Shown here: positions 1 to 8,202 of the stretch, piece by piece
How the letters are laid out: the number at the start of each line of letters is the position of its first letter
How positions within the stretch are numbered: the first letter of the stretch is position 1
DNA from: Mycolicibacterium fluoranthenivorans
Lineage (GTDB): Bacteria; Actinomycetota; Actinomycetes; Mycobacteriales; Mycobacteriaceae
Length of the DNA stretch: 64,000 nt
Assembly: GCF_011758805.1 (NCBI RefSeq)
Contig: NZ_JAANOW010000001.1
Location: forward strand, 744,001-808,000
Direction of reading: 5' to 3'
Made by a program: the position numbers and the translations under genes
The notes under the pieces: generated by a model
Told to the model about the DNA's origin: nothing
The model's input: only the letters and a program-made list of their open reading frames with translations
Databases searched by the model: none

Positions 1-1
1 G

Positions 2-76
2 AGAGAGGTGTTCGACCACCTCTTGATGACGGCACATCAGCGCATCCGGGCGCCTGGCGCCGGAGTCGGACCTTAG
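2..76 (+). CDS. C-terminal fragment of an unidentified protein (truncated by window edge)
   Basis: An open frame entering from the left edge encodes about 24 residues (REVFDHLLMTAHQRIR...) and stops at TAG 74-76. The stop overlaps the stop codon of the convergent STAS gene by two bases, which is a common tail-to-tail arrangement. The helical, charged end could be the tail of an ANTAR-type or similar regulator, but this is a guess because too little is visible. It may also be a chance open frame. Confidence 0.25.
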   Translation, partial: REVFDHLLMTAHQRIRAPGAGVGP

Positions 77-498
77 TCCCCGGCACTGACCAGCCGTGGA
101 AAGCGCGCTGCGCCGCGCTGCACGCAGTCCAGCGCGGCGGCCACGTTTCCGTGGACCGGCAGGACCGGGTCCGGGTCGCAGATCCGCAGTAGCCGGGTGA
201 CCTCCCGGCTCGGGATCAGGGCCCAGCTCACACCCTGTGCATCAGCGCGCGCGCCGATGGTGTGCACGGCGGAGAACCCGGCGGTGCCGAAGAACTGAAC
301 AGCGCTCAGATCCAGGATCAGGTGAGCGCAGCGGGGCAGCAGTGCCGATGCGTAGCGGATGAACTCGGGACAGGTGGCCGCGTCGAGCTCGCCGTGCACG
401 GTCACCGCCGGGGTTGACGTCTGCAGCCAGCAGGTGGAGAAGGTGGCGAGACTGCCCCCTGGGACGGGAAGCTGCCGGGCGGTGGATGCGGTTCTCAT
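73..498 (-). CDS. STAS-domain protein (anti-sigma factor antagonist-like)
   Basis: A 141-residue single STAS domain. The signature stretch DLSAVQFFGTAG lies at residues 63-74, where RsbV/SpoIIAA proteins carry the D-S-S/T-G phosphorylation loop. Here the loop is G-T-A-G: a Thr (T72) sits at the usual acceptor position but the preceding Asp is lost. STAS proteins of this size bind anti-sigma kinases and release sigma factors, so a role in the stress-sigma network is inferred. No kinase or sigma gene is adjacent in the window. Start ATG 496-498 is preceded by a weak GGAG. A paralogue of the same length lies at 53454-53876. Its 3' end overlaps the stop of a convergent frame. Confidence 0.75.
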   Translation of the reverse strand: MRTASTARQLPVPGGSLATFSTCWLQTSTPAVTVHGELDAATCPEFIRYASALLPRCAHLILDLSAVQFFGTAGFSAVHTIGARADAQGVSWALIPSREVTRLLRICDPDPVLPVHGNVAAALDCVQRGAARFPRLVSAGD

Positions 499-838
499 GG
501 TGACTCCATCAGTCGGAATAGCGTGTTCGACCTGCGGAGCAATCGGTGGCGCTGGCGGACCAGAAACCGTGGGGCAGGGGATGTTGGCAGCCTCCGCACC
601 GTCATCTTCGACGTTCCGCAGCCGGCTGTGAACTCAACCTGCACCCACCCTACGCCGGGGGCACGTGCGCACACAATCGCCTGTGACGGATTCTCCTCGT
701 GCCCGGCCGGTTTGTCTTCCGCAGGCTGCGGGTAGTTCAGGGATGGCGATGCACGGGTGACCAATGGTGTTGTCCGGCAGCAGATTGTGACCCAGGCCGC
801 ACCGTACGTGTCGGCCGGGTTACATCTGGGCGCTGCGC
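499..838. other. Intergenic region between STAS gene and glgX promoter
   Basis: About 340 bases between two divergently transcribed genes. Open frames here are short or antisense and have no ribosome binding site. Apart from the presumed STAS promoter, which I could not place, I see no repeat, RNA gene or clear operator. Confidence 0.5.
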
Positions 839-864
839 GTTTCTTGTTTACCGTGCTGGGGTAT
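839..864 (+). promoter_or_regulatory. SigF-type promoter of glgX (leaderless)
   Basis: GTTT at 839-842 and GGGTAT at 859-864 are separated by 16 nt, matching the mycobacterial SigF consensus (GTTT, 15-17 nt, GGGTA). Transcription would start about 6-8 nt downstream, at or next to GTG 871 / ATG 874. The glgX mRNA would then be leaderless, in agreement with the lack of a Shine-Dalgarno sequence before these codons. Confidence 0.6.
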
Positions 865-870
865 GCACGG

Positions 871-3012
871 GTGATGACGCACACCGATGCTGTAGAAATC
901 TGGCCGGGCAAAGCGTATCCATTGGGCGCCACCTATGACGGCTACGGCACCAACTTCTCGATCTTCTCCGAGGTCGCCGAGCGGGTCGAGTTGTGTCTGT
1001 TCGATGCCGACGGCACCGAGACGCGGGTGGTGTTGCCCGAGGTCGACGCCTTCGTCTGGCACGGCATGATCCCCAATGTCGAGCCCGGTCAGCGCTACGG
1101 TTACCGCATCCACGGGCCGTACGACCCGGCCAATGGTCAGCGCTGCAATCCCAACAAGCTGTTGCTCGACCCGTACGCCAAGGCGATCGACGGCCAATTC
1201 CATTGGGACCAGTCATTGTTCGGCTACAACTTCGGCGATCCCGACAGTCGCAACGACGATGACTCCGCGGCCAGCATGCCGAAGTCCGTGGTGATCAACC
1301 CCTTCTTCGACTGGGGTTCGGACCGTTCACCGGAGCACGAGTATGCCGACTCCGTCATCTACGAAGCGCACGTCAAAGGCTTGACACAGACCCATCCCGA
1401 CGTGCCGGCGCAACTGCGAGGCACCTACGCCGGCGTCGCGCACCCGGCCATCATCGACCACCTGAAGTCCATCGGTGTGACCGCCGTCGAACTGATGCCG
1501 GTGCACCACTTCGCGAATGACTCGACGTTGATCGACAAGGGACTGTCGAACTACTGGGGGTACAACACCATCGGGTTCTTCGCCCCGGACGCGAAATACA
1601 GCGCGAACCCGAATCCCGGTGGCCAGGTGCAGGAGTTCAAGGCCATGGTCCGGGCCCTGCACGAAGCCGATATCGAGGTCATCCTCGATGTCGTCTACAA
1701 CCACACCGCCGAGGGCAACCATCTGGGGCCCACGCTCAGCTTCCGTGGTATCGACAATGCCGCCTACTACCAGATCGTCGACGACGACAACCGGTACTAC
1801 ATGGACTACACCGGCACCGGAAACAGCTTCAATGTCCGCCATCCGCACTCGCTGCAGTTGATCATGGACTCGCTGCGGTACTGGGTCACCGAGATGCGGG
1901 TGGACGGGTTCCGATTCGATCTGGCTTCCACGCTTGCCAGGGAGTTCTATGACGTCGACCGCCTCGCCACGTTCTTCGAACTGGTGCAGCAGGATCCGAC
2001 GGTGAGCCAGGTCAAGCTCATCGCGGAGCCGTGGGACGTCGGGCCGGGCGGCTATCAGGTGGGCAACTTCCCGCCGCAGTGGACCGAATGGAACGGGAAG
2101 TACCGCGATACGGTCCGCGACTTCTGGCGCGGCGAGCCGTCCACCCTCGACGAGTTCGCCTCCCGGCTGACCGGGTCCGCGGATCTGTACGAGCACACCG
2201 GCAGGCGGCCGGTCGCCTCCATTAATTTCGTCGTTGCGCACGACGGATTCACGCTGCGAGACCTGGTGTCCTACAACGAGAAGCACAACGAGGCCAACGG
2301 CGAGGACAACAACGACGGCGAGAGCCACAACAGGTCGTGGAACTGCGGCGCCGAAGGCCCGACCGACGATATCGCGATCAACGAATTGCGCGGTCGCCAG
2401 CAGCGCAATCTGTTGGCGACATTGCTGCTGTCCCAGGGGGTACCCATGATCTGTCACGGCGACGAACTGGGCCGCACCCAACAGGGCAACAACAACGTCT
2501 ACTGCCAGGACAACGAGTTGTCCTGGGTCGATTGGGCGAACGCCGACGAGGAGTTGATCGCGTTCACCCGGCAGGTGGCCGCGCTGCGCACCGAGCATCC
2601 GGTGTTCCGCCGGCGCCGGTTCTTCAACGGGCGGCCCGTGCGGCAGCGCGCCAGCGCCGGAGTGCCCGACATCTCCTGGTTCCGACCCGACGGGTACGAG
2701 ATGGGTGATGACGACTGGGAAAGCGGTTTCGGCAAGTCTGTCGCGGTCTTCATCAACGGCAACGGGATCCCTGATCGGGACCCGCGCGGTCGACGCATCA
2801 CCGACGATTCGTTCCTGTTGTGCTTCAACGCGCATCACGAGCCCATCGAGTATCTGGTCCCCCCGGCGGTATATGCCGCCCGCTGGGAGCCGGTGCTCTA
2901 CACCGCGGATTCGGTTCAGGTGGACGGCGCCAAGGCGATCGACGCCGGGCAGCCCCTGGTCGTCGATGCCCGTTCCACCCTCGTGTTGCGGGCCGTGCCG
3001 TCCCCGTCGTGA
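871..3012 (+). CDS. glgX: Glycogen debranching enzyme GlgX/TreX (isoamylase type, GH13)
   Basis: Hydrolyses alpha-1,6 branch points of glycogen or limit dextrins in the cytoplasm. About 713 residues, the usual length for mycobacterial GlgX/TreX. An N-terminal CBM48-like beta domain (YPLGATYDGYGTNFSIFSE...) precedes the GH13 barrel. All four GH13 regions are intact: DVVYNHTAEG; FRFDLA with nucleophile D350; AEPWD with acid/base E386; VVAHDG with D458. The upstream open frame extends to 757, but homology begins at MTHTDAVEIWPG, so GTG 871 or ATG 874 is the start; both fit the leaderless promoter at 839-864. No treY or treZ neighbour is present, unlike the M. tuberculosis treXYZ operon, so a glycogen rather than trehalose role is more likely. 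The next gene is a CsbD-like stress protein under its own SigF-type promoter. Confidence 0.93.
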   Translation: MMTHTDAVEIWPGKAYPLGATYDGYGTNFSIFSEVAERVELCLFDADGTETRVVLPEVDAFVWHGMIPNVEPGQRYGYRIHGPYDPANGQRCNPNKLLLDPYAKAIDGQFHWDQSLFGYNFGDPDSRNDDDSAASMPKSVVINPFFDWGSDRSPEHEYADSVIYEAHVKGLTQTHPDVPAQLRGTYAGVAHPAIIDHLKSIGVTAVELMPVHHFANDSTLIDKGLSNYWGYNTIGFFAPDAKYSANPNPGGQVQEFKAMVRALHEADIEVILDVVYNHTAEGNHLGPTLSFRGIDNAAYYQIVDDDNRYYMDYTGTGNSFNVRHPHSLQLIMDSLRYWVTEMRVDGFRFDLASTLAREFYDVDRLATFFELVQQDPTVSQVKLIAEPWDVGPGGYQVGNFPPQWTEWNGKYRDTVRDFWRGEPSTLDEFASRLTGSADLYEHTGRRPVASINFVVAHDGFTLRDLVSYNEKHNEANGEDNNDGESHNRSWNCGAEGPTDDIAINELRGRQQRNLLATLLLSQGVPMICHGDELGRTQQGNNNVYCQDNELSWVDWANADEELIAFTRQVAALRTEHPVFRRRRFFNGRPVRQRASAGVPDISWFRPDGYEMGDDDWESGFGKSVAVFINGNGIPDRDPRGRRITDDSFLLCFNAHHEPIEYLVPPAVYAARWEPVLYTADSVQVDGAKAIDAGQPLVVDARSTLVLRAVPSPS

Positions 3013-3057
3013 CCGTCGTCACCCCGTCTGAACGGCAACGGGGCACACCACTTGCAG

Positions 3058-3083
3058 GTTTGGGGGGATGTCTCGATGGGGTA
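3058..3083 (+). promoter_or_regulatory. SigF-type promoter of the CsbD-like gene
   Basis: GTTT at 3058-3061 and GGGTA at 3079-3083 are 17 nt apart, within SigF consensus spacing. It lies about 40 bases before the CsbD-like start codon. csbD of Bacillus subtilis is a SigB-regulon gene, and SigF is the mycobacterial counterpart of SigB-type sigma factors, so the assignment is coherent. Confidence 0.55.
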
Positions 3084-3121
3084 CTGACCGGGTACGAATT
3101 TTCCCGTCGAAAGGAATGACC

Positions 3122-3352
3122 ATGGGCGACAGTGGACCCGAAGAGGCCGTGAAGGGCATCGTCGAGGACGTCAAGGGCAAGGCCAAGGAAGTCATCGGCA
3201 TCGTCACCGACCGGGACGACCTCCGTGAAGAGGGCCAAGCCCAGCAGGACAAGGCGGAGGCCGCGCGCGATGTGGCCAAGAAGGAAGCCGAAGCCGAAGC
3301 CGCCCGCGCAGCCGAAAGTGCCGCCGAGGCGCGGCAGAAGGCCGCCGAATAA
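3122..3352 (+). CDS. CsbD-family small stress protein
   Basis: A 76-residue, highly charged Ala/Glu/Lys-rich protein. The N-terminal half (EEAVKGIVEDVKGKAKEVIG) has the CsbD pattern of small helical stress proteins. The second half is a long A/E/K/R-rich helix, probably coiled coil, with no cysteine, signal peptide or membrane segment. Start ATG 3122 is preceded by GAAAGG at good distance. The molecular function of CsbD proteins is unknown. A SigF-type promoter lies upstream and a strong hairpin follows, so it is probably a monocistronic stress gene. Confidence 0.8.
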   Translation: MGDSGPEEAVKGIVEDVKGKAKEVIGIVTDRDDLREEGQAQQDKAEAARDVAKKEAEAEAARAAESAAEARQKAAE

Positions 3353-3364
3353 CCGCAGCCCCAT

Positions 3365-3401
3365 CCGAGCGGCAAGAGCCACCGTGGCTCTTGCCGCTCG
3401 G
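3365..3401. terminator. Perfect 17-bp hairpin terminator
   Basis: A perfect inverted repeat pairs 3365-3381 with 3385-3401 around a 3-base loop (CCG). It lies 13 bases after the CsbD-like stop and has no T-tract, as is common for actinobacterial terminators. It separates the CsbD-like gene from the metallopeptidase gene. Confidence 0.75.
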
Positions 3402-3429
3402 CTGCTGCACAGACCAAAGAGGATGACCG

Positions 3430-4461
3430 ATGCGGGATTTCACCTGTCCGAATTGCGGGCAGCGGCTGTCGTTCGAGAACTCGGTGTGCCTGAGCTGTGA
3501 CAGCAGGCTGGGTTTCGCGCTGGATCAGATGGCCTTCCTGGTGATTGCGGAGGATGAACTGGCCGAGCAGGCCGGTTCGGTCGCCGACACCGAGTACCAT
3601 CTGTGCGCCAATCTTCATCTCGCCGAATGTAATTGGCTGGTCCCCGTTGCCCCGGTGCGTCAGTTGTGCCAGTCGTGCGCATTGACCCGGACTCGTCCCC
3701 ACGACGCCGACACCAAGGCGCTGGCCGCGTTCGCGCTGGCCGAGAAGGCGAAGCGCCGGATGATCGTCGAGCTACGCGAACTGGGGTTGCCGATAGTCGG
3801 CCGCGATGCCGATCCGGAGTACGGGCTGGCGTTCGACCTGCTGTCCAGCGACCAGGAGAAGGTGTTCACCGGTCACGAGAACGGGGTGATCACCCTCGAT
3901 CTGGCCGAGGGCGACGACGTGCACCGGGAGCAGTTGCGCATCGCGATGGAAGAGCCCTACCGCACCCTGCTCGGCCATTTCCGGCACGAGGTGGGGCACT
4001 ACTACTTCTACCGGCTGATCGCACCTGTCCAGGAGTATGCGCAGCAGTTCGAGCAGCTCTTCGGCGACCCGGATGAGGACTACCAGCAGGCCCTGGATCG
4101 CCACTACAACGACGGTCCGCCCGCCGACTGGCAGCAGGACTTCGTGTCGTCGTACGCCACCATGCATCCTGCCGAGGACTGGGCCGAGACGTTTGCCCAC
4201 TACCTGCACATCCGGGACACGCTGGATACGGCCGCGGCGTTCGGTTTCGCTCCGGCCGGGGCGACCTATGACCGGCGCGTGCTCGGACCCAGCGGGTTCG
4301 GCACCATCACCGATATGTGGTTGCCGTTGGCCTGGGGACTCAACATGGTGAACCGATCGATGGGCAAGGAGGACCTCTACCCGTTCGTGCTCACGCCCAC
4401 GGTGCTGGACAAGATGCAGTTCATCCACACCGTCATCGACGCGAGCACCGCCGCCGCGTGA
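3430..4461 (+). CDS. Putative zinc-binding metallopeptidase (Peptidase_Mx type) with N-terminal zinc ribbon
   Basis: 343 residues. A zinc ribbon at the N-terminus has two CxxC pairs (C6/C9 and C20/C23). The central domain carries HEVGH at residues 186-190, the HExxH zinc-protease motif, followed by an acidic, aromatic-rich helix (EDWAETFAHYLH) typical of this family and probably supplying the third ligand. There is no signal peptide, so the protein is cytosolic. Substrate is unknown; the family (PF15887 with a zinc-ribbon domain) is widespread but uncharacterised. Start ATG 3430 has AGAGG 7-8 bases upstream. It lies downstream of a terminator hairpin and 44 bases before the tautomerase gene, with which it may be co-transcribed. 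Confidence 0.85.
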   Translation: MRDFTCPNCGQRLSFENSVCLSCDSRLGFALDQMAFLVIAEDELAEQAGSVADTEYHLCANLHLAECNWLVPVAPVRQLCQSCALTRTRPHDADTKALAAFALAEKAKRRMIVELRELGLPIVGRDADPEYGLAFDLLSSDQEKVFTGHENGVITLDLAEGDDVHREQLRIAMEEPYRTLLGHFRHEVGHYYFYRLIAPVQEYAQQFEQLFGDPDEDYQQALDRHYNDGPPADWQQDFVSSYATMHPAEDWAETFAHYLHIRDTLDTAAAFGFAPAGATYDRRVLGPSGFGTITDMWLPLAWGLNMVNRSMGKEDLYPFVLTPTVLDKMQFIHTVIDASTAAA

Positions 4462-4505
4462 CAAATCGATGGAAGTCGGGCCGCTCGATATGCCAGGATG
4501 CCGTC

Positions 4506-4901
4506 GTGCCCAGCTCACTGGTCGAAGTCCGCAGGCAGTACACCGTGGCGGAGGAGATCGCCATCATCGACGCCGTCCATGACGCCCTGGTGGCGGCATT
4601 CCGGATTCCGTTGGCGGACAAACATGTACGGCTGGTGGTGCACGCGCCGCACAGATTCGCCCACTCGCCGGAGCTGGCCGATCCGCAGCGCTACACCCTG
4701 GTCACGATCGACTGTTTCGCCGGGAGATCGGTCCAGGCCAAGCGGGGGTTGTTCGGCGAGATCGTCAGTCGACTGGGCGGCCTGGGTATCCCGGCCGACC
4801 ATGTGACGATCGTGCTGCGCGAGAGTGCCCTGCAGAACTGGGGGATCCGCGGCGGTCAGGCGGCCTGCGATGTCGACCTCGGGTTCGAGGTGACCGTCTA
4901 A
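4506..4901 (+). CDS. Tautomerase-family protein
   Basis: 131 residues starting at GTG 4506. The start is chosen because the next codon is proline. Tautomerase-superfamily enzymes use the N-terminal Pro, exposed after Met removal, as the catalytic base, so VPSSLVEVRRQY fits exactly. The length fits the single-chain tautomerases of about 130 residues rather than the 60-residue 4-oxalocrotonate type. Substrate is unknown. The stop overlaps that of the convergent SDR gene by four bases. Confidence 0.75.
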   Translation: MPSSLVEVRRQYTVAEEIAIIDAVHDALVAAFRIPLADKHVRLVVHAPHRFAHSPELADPQRYTLVTIDCFAGRSVQAKRGLFGEIVSRLGGLGIPADHVTIVLRESALQNWGIRGGQAACDVDLGFEVTV

Positions 4902-5638
4902 GCCGACCGGTCGACCAGGTAGTCGGAGCCGCCGACGTAGACGATGCCCGGGTGGTAGGGCGAGCGTGCCGCACCGGCGATGGCGGAGGCGAACTCCTCG
5001 ACGGTCGGCAGTGGGGCGAAGGAGCGGCGAGCATCGACGGCATCGGGGTCGCGACGCTGCAACAGCCGGATGATGATGGTCCCGTCGATCATGTCACCGG
5101 ACACCACAGTGAAATGGATTCCGCGCCGGTCGAATTCGTGCTTCATCCCGTGCAGGGCGGTCTCCCCGGCGCGCTTGCTCAAGGCGATCGGGGCGTAACC
5201 CTTGGGCACGGCCTTGTGCGGGTAGAAGTGCGCCTGATGGCTGGTGACGAAGACGATACGGGCACCGGTCGGCATGAGAGGGAGCGCCAGCTCGACCAGT
5301 CGCCGCTGTGCATCGCGATTCAGCCGCATGGCGTAACCGGAGTCCGCGCCCTGCTCCAGGCCGCCCGAGGCGTTGAGCACCAGCATGTCGAGCCGGCCGA
5401 AACGTTCGCCGATCTCGGCGATCATGGCGGCCACGGCCGTCTCGTCGGAGATGTCGGCGCCCAGTGTCGAGGCCCGGCCGCCGAGGGCGCGGATATCGTC
5501 GGCGACGGTCTGCGCCCGTTTGACCTTCTCGCGGTAGTTGACGATGACGTGGGTGTCCGGCTCGGCCAGCTGGCGGGCGACTTCGGCGCCGATGCCGCGG
5601 GACGCTCCGGTGACCAAGGCGATCCGGCTGTCGTGCAT
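4898..5638 (-). CDS. SDR-family oxidoreductase with atypical active site
   Basis: 246 residues with a Rossmann fold: TGASRGIG at residues 10-17 (NAD(P) binding) and LNASGG at the usual NNAG position. The catalytic segment reads KGYAPIALSKRAGE. The Lys is preceded four residues earlier by Ile rather than Tyr, and the nearest Tyr is seven residues before Lys, so the canonical YxxxK is absent. The enzyme may use a shifted Tyr or be non-catalytic. Start ATG 5638 has GGAAGGAA upstream. The gene diverges from the arylsulfatase across an AT-rich spacer and converges with the tautomerase. Confidence 0.85.
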   Translation of the reverse strand: MHDSRIALVTGASRGIGAEVARQLAEPDTHVIVNYREKVKRAQTVADDIRALGGRASTLGADISDETAVAAMIAEIGERFGRLDMLVLNASGGLEQGADSGYAMRLNRDAQRRLVELALPLMPTGARIVFVTSHQAHFYPHKAVPKGYAPIALSKRAGETALHGMKHEFDRRGIHFTVVSGDMIDGTIIIRLLQRRDPDAVDARRSFAPLPTVEEFASAIAGAARSPYHPGIVYVGGSDYLVDRSA

Positions 5639-5856
5639 ATCGGTTCCTTCCGCTGATCACGGGGGAGAATGCTCACCCGTGCTGGCACCTGCGAAGCTTC
5701 ACCGTACACCAAAATTAAGAAAAGTAAGAGATACCTAAGGTAACGGTAAGGTGGAGTCACGATCGCTTTCGCCGTGGTCCGGGACGGATGAGGCACTACG
5801 GTGGGCTGTACGGCAGGCACACAGGTGCAGGCGCGACACGTGCACAAGGAGCAGCG
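5639..5856. other. AT-rich divergent promoter region (SDR / arylsulfatase)
   Basis: The 218 bases contain an unusually AT-rich patch at about 5705-5735 and two GGTAA direct repeats near 5738-5750. It must carry both promoters. The CCTAAGGTAA part recalls iron-box half sites, but no full IdeR-type palindrome is present. Confidence 0.35.
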
Positions 5857-8196
5857 TTGTCCGACGAAATCGGCGCCCAGTTGATCCCCCCGGTGATTCA
5901 GGGCGGCGGTGTGCTCCCGTTCGCCCCCGTGCCCTCGGCGAGCATCGCAGGCCGCACCCTGCAGGAGTCGACGTACGCGCAACGCGAGGTTCCGCGGCGC
6001 CTGCCCACGGACACGCCGAATATCGTCATCGTGCTGATCGATGACGCGGGGCCGGGCCTGCCGACCACGTTCGGCGGTGAGGTCACCACCGCCACGCTCG
6101 ACCGGATCTGCGGCGAAGGTGTCACCTACAACCGGTTCCATACCACGGCGATGTGCTCGCCGACCCGTGCGTCGCTGCTCACGGGCCGCAATCACCACGA
6201 GATCGGCAATGGCCAGATCGCCGAATTGGCCAACGACTGGGACGGCTATGCGGGCAAGATCCCGCGCTCCAGCGCCACCGTGGCCGAAGTCCTCAAACAG
6301 TACGGATACGCGACGTCGGCGTTCGGCAAGTGGCACAACACCCCCGCCGAGGAGACCACCGCCGCCGGACCCTTCGAGAATTGGCCCACCGGACTGGGAT
6401 TCGAGTACTTCTACGGTTTCCTCGCCGGCGAGGCCTCCCAGTACGAGCCGCACCTGGTGCGCAACACCACGGTCGTCTCCCCGCCCAAGACGCCCGAAGA
6501 GGGCTATCACCTGTCCGAGGATCTGGCCGATGACGCCATCGGTTGGCTGCGGCGGCACAAGGCGTTCAACGCGAACAAGCCGTTCTTCATGTACTGGGCC
6601 AGTGGCTGCCTGCACGGCCCGCACCACATCATGAAGGAGTGGGCCGACAAGTACGCCGGGAAGTTCGATGACGGATGGGATGCCTATCGGGAGCGGGTGT
6701 TCGAGCGTGCCAAGGCCAAAGGCTGGATACCGCAGGACTGTGAACTGACCGCACGTGACGAGACGCTCACGGCGTGGGAGGACATCCCCGAGGACGAGAA
6801 GCCGTTCCAGCGGCGGCTGATGGAGGTCGCCGCCGGCTACGCCGAACACGTCGACGTCCAGGTGGGGCGTATCGCCGACGAACTCGAGCACCTGGGCTAC
6901 GGCGACAACACGCTGTTCTTGTACATCTGGGGCGATAACGGATCATCCGGCGAAGGTCAGAACGGCACCATCGCAGAGTTGTTGGCGCAGAACGGTATTC
7001 CCACCACGGTGCGCCAGCATATCGATACCCTGGAGGAGCTGGGCGGTCTGGACGTGCTGGGCTCGCCACTGGTGGACAACCAGTATCACGCCGGCTGGGC
7101 TTGGGCGGGCAGTACTCCGTACAAGGGCATGAAGCTGCTGGCGTCACATCTGGGCGGCACCCGCAATCCGTTGGCGGTGCGCTGGCCGGCGAAGATCACC
7201 GCTGACCCGGTGCCACGCGAGGTGTTCCTGCACTGCACAGATGTGGTACCGACCATCTACGAGCTGGTGGGCATCGAGGTGCCCCGGGTGGTCTACGGCG
7301 AACCGCAGATGCCCTTGGCGGGTGCCAGTTTTGCGCGGACCCTGGCTGACCGGGCCGCGCCGGGTGGCAAACGGACCCAGTACTTCGAGGTCATGGGCAG
7401 CCGGGCGATCTACCACGACGGGTGGCTCGCGAGCGCCCGCGGGCCACGGCTCCCGTGGGTTCCCGGCCTGCCCGAGGGTATCGCCACCTGGACCCCGGAC
7501 AACGATCGGTGGGAGCTCTACCACCTCGACCAGGACTGGTCGCAGGCGAACGACCTCGCTGATTCGCTGCCCGACAAACTCATGCAGATGCGTGAGATGT
7601 TCGCCATCGAGGCGGCGCGCAATGCGGTGCTGCCCATCGGCGGGGGCCTGTGGGTGCCCGTCTATCACCCGGAGCTGCGGATCACACCCCCGTACCGCGA
7701 ATGGGAGTTCGCCGGGGATATGGTCCGGATGCCCGAATTCTGCGCTCCCGCACTGGGGAACAAGAACAACGTCGTGGTCATCGAGGCCGATATCCCCGAG
7801 GCTGCCAGCGGTGTGCTGTACGCGCTCGGTGCCGCCGCCGGTGGGCTGACCTGCTACCTGGACGACGGCTACCTGTGCTACGAATACAACCTCTTCATCT
7901 TGTCGCGCACCAAGATCCGGTCCGCTGAGCGACTGCCGGCGGGGCGTACGACGATCTCCGTCACCACTCGCTACGCCGTCGAACGACCAGCGGGGCCGCT
8001 GGACATCACGATCGACGTCAATGGGGAGTCGCTCGCGTCCGGGCAGGTCCCGGTCAGCGCTCCGCTGTTGTTCACCGCCAACGACTGCCTGGACATCGGC
8101 ACCTGCCTCGGCTCGCCGGTATCGCTCGATTACCGCGAACGGGCGCCGTTCCCGTTCGAAGGTCACATCCACCGCGTGCGGGTCGCCTACACGTAG
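5857..8196 (+). CDS. Arylsulfatase (type I, formylglycine sulfatase)
   Basis: Hydrolyses sulfate esters. About 779 residues, close to the large mycobacterial AtsD-type arylsulfatases. PNIVIVLIDDAG is the first metal-binding segment. TAMCSPTRASLLTGR contains the C-x-P-T-R signature whose cysteine (C100) is converted to formylglycine by a sulfatase-modifying enzyme encoded elsewhere. GKWHNTP and DNGSSGEGQNG are further conserved core motifs. A C-terminal beta-rich extension of about 200 residues follows. Start TTG 5857 is chosen because AAGGAG lies 5 bases before it; the open frame runs upstream to ATG 5788 without a ribosome binding site. No signal peptide is apparent. Natural substrate unknown. 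Confidence 0.92.
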   Translation: MSDEIGAQLIPPVIQGGGVLPFAPVPSASIAGRTLQESTYAQREVPRRLPTDTPNIVIVLIDDAGPGLPTTFGGEVTTATLDRICGEGVTYNRFHTTAMCSPTRASLLTGRNHHEIGNGQIAELANDWDGYAGKIPRSSATVAEVLKQYGYATSAFGKWHNTPAEETTAAGPFENWPTGLGFEYFYGFLAGEASQYEPHLVRNTTVVSPPKTPEEGYHLSEDLADDAIGWLRRHKAFNANKPFFMYWASGCLHGPHHIMKEWADKYAGKFDDGWDAYRERVFERAKAKGWIPQDCELTARDETLTAWEDIPEDEKPFQRRLMEVAAGYAEHVDVQVGRIADELEHLGYGDNTLFLYIWGDNGSSGEGQNGTIAELLAQNGIPTTVRQHIDTLEELGGLDVLGSPLVDNQYHAGWAWAGSTPYKGMKLLASHLGGTRNPLAVRWPAKITADPVPREVFLHCTDVVPTIYELVGIEVPRVVYGEPQMPLAGASFARTLADRAAPGGKRTQYFEVMGSRAIYHDGWLASARGPRLPWVPGLPEGIATWTPDNDRWELYHLDQDWSQANDLADSLPDKLMQMREMFAIEAARNAVLPIGGGLWVPVYHPELRITPPYREWEFAGDMVRMPEFCAPALGNKNNVVVIEADIPEAASGVLYALGAAAGGLTCYLDDGYLCYEYNLFILSRTKIRSAERLPAGRTTISVTTRYAVERPAGPLDITIDVNGESLASGQVPVSAPLLFTANDCLDIGTCLGSPVSLDYRERAPFPFEGHIHRVRVAYT

Positions 8197-8202
8197 GAGT
8201 GC

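Noticed and set aside
64..83. DosR-like sequence (GGACCTTAGTCCCC)
   Set aside because: Only about 13 of 20 consensus positions match, and it lies at the 3' ends of two convergent frames where no promoter is expected.
846..863. GTTT at 846-849 as the SigF -35 element of glgX
   Set aside because: It is only 9 nt from the GGGTA; the GTTT at 839-842 has the right 16-nt spacing.
495..932. 145-codon minus-strand frame between the STAS gene and glgX
   Set aside because: No ribosome site, biased composition, and overlap with the glgX start and promoter.
1327..2838. 503-codon open frame antisense to glgX
   Set aside because: Composition and position are those of a GC-rich shadow frame; glgX on the other strand is fully conserved.
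5735..5755. Possible IdeR iron box before the arylsulfatase
   Set aside because: Only half-site resemblance (CCTAAGGTAA); the palindrome expected for IdeR is not there.
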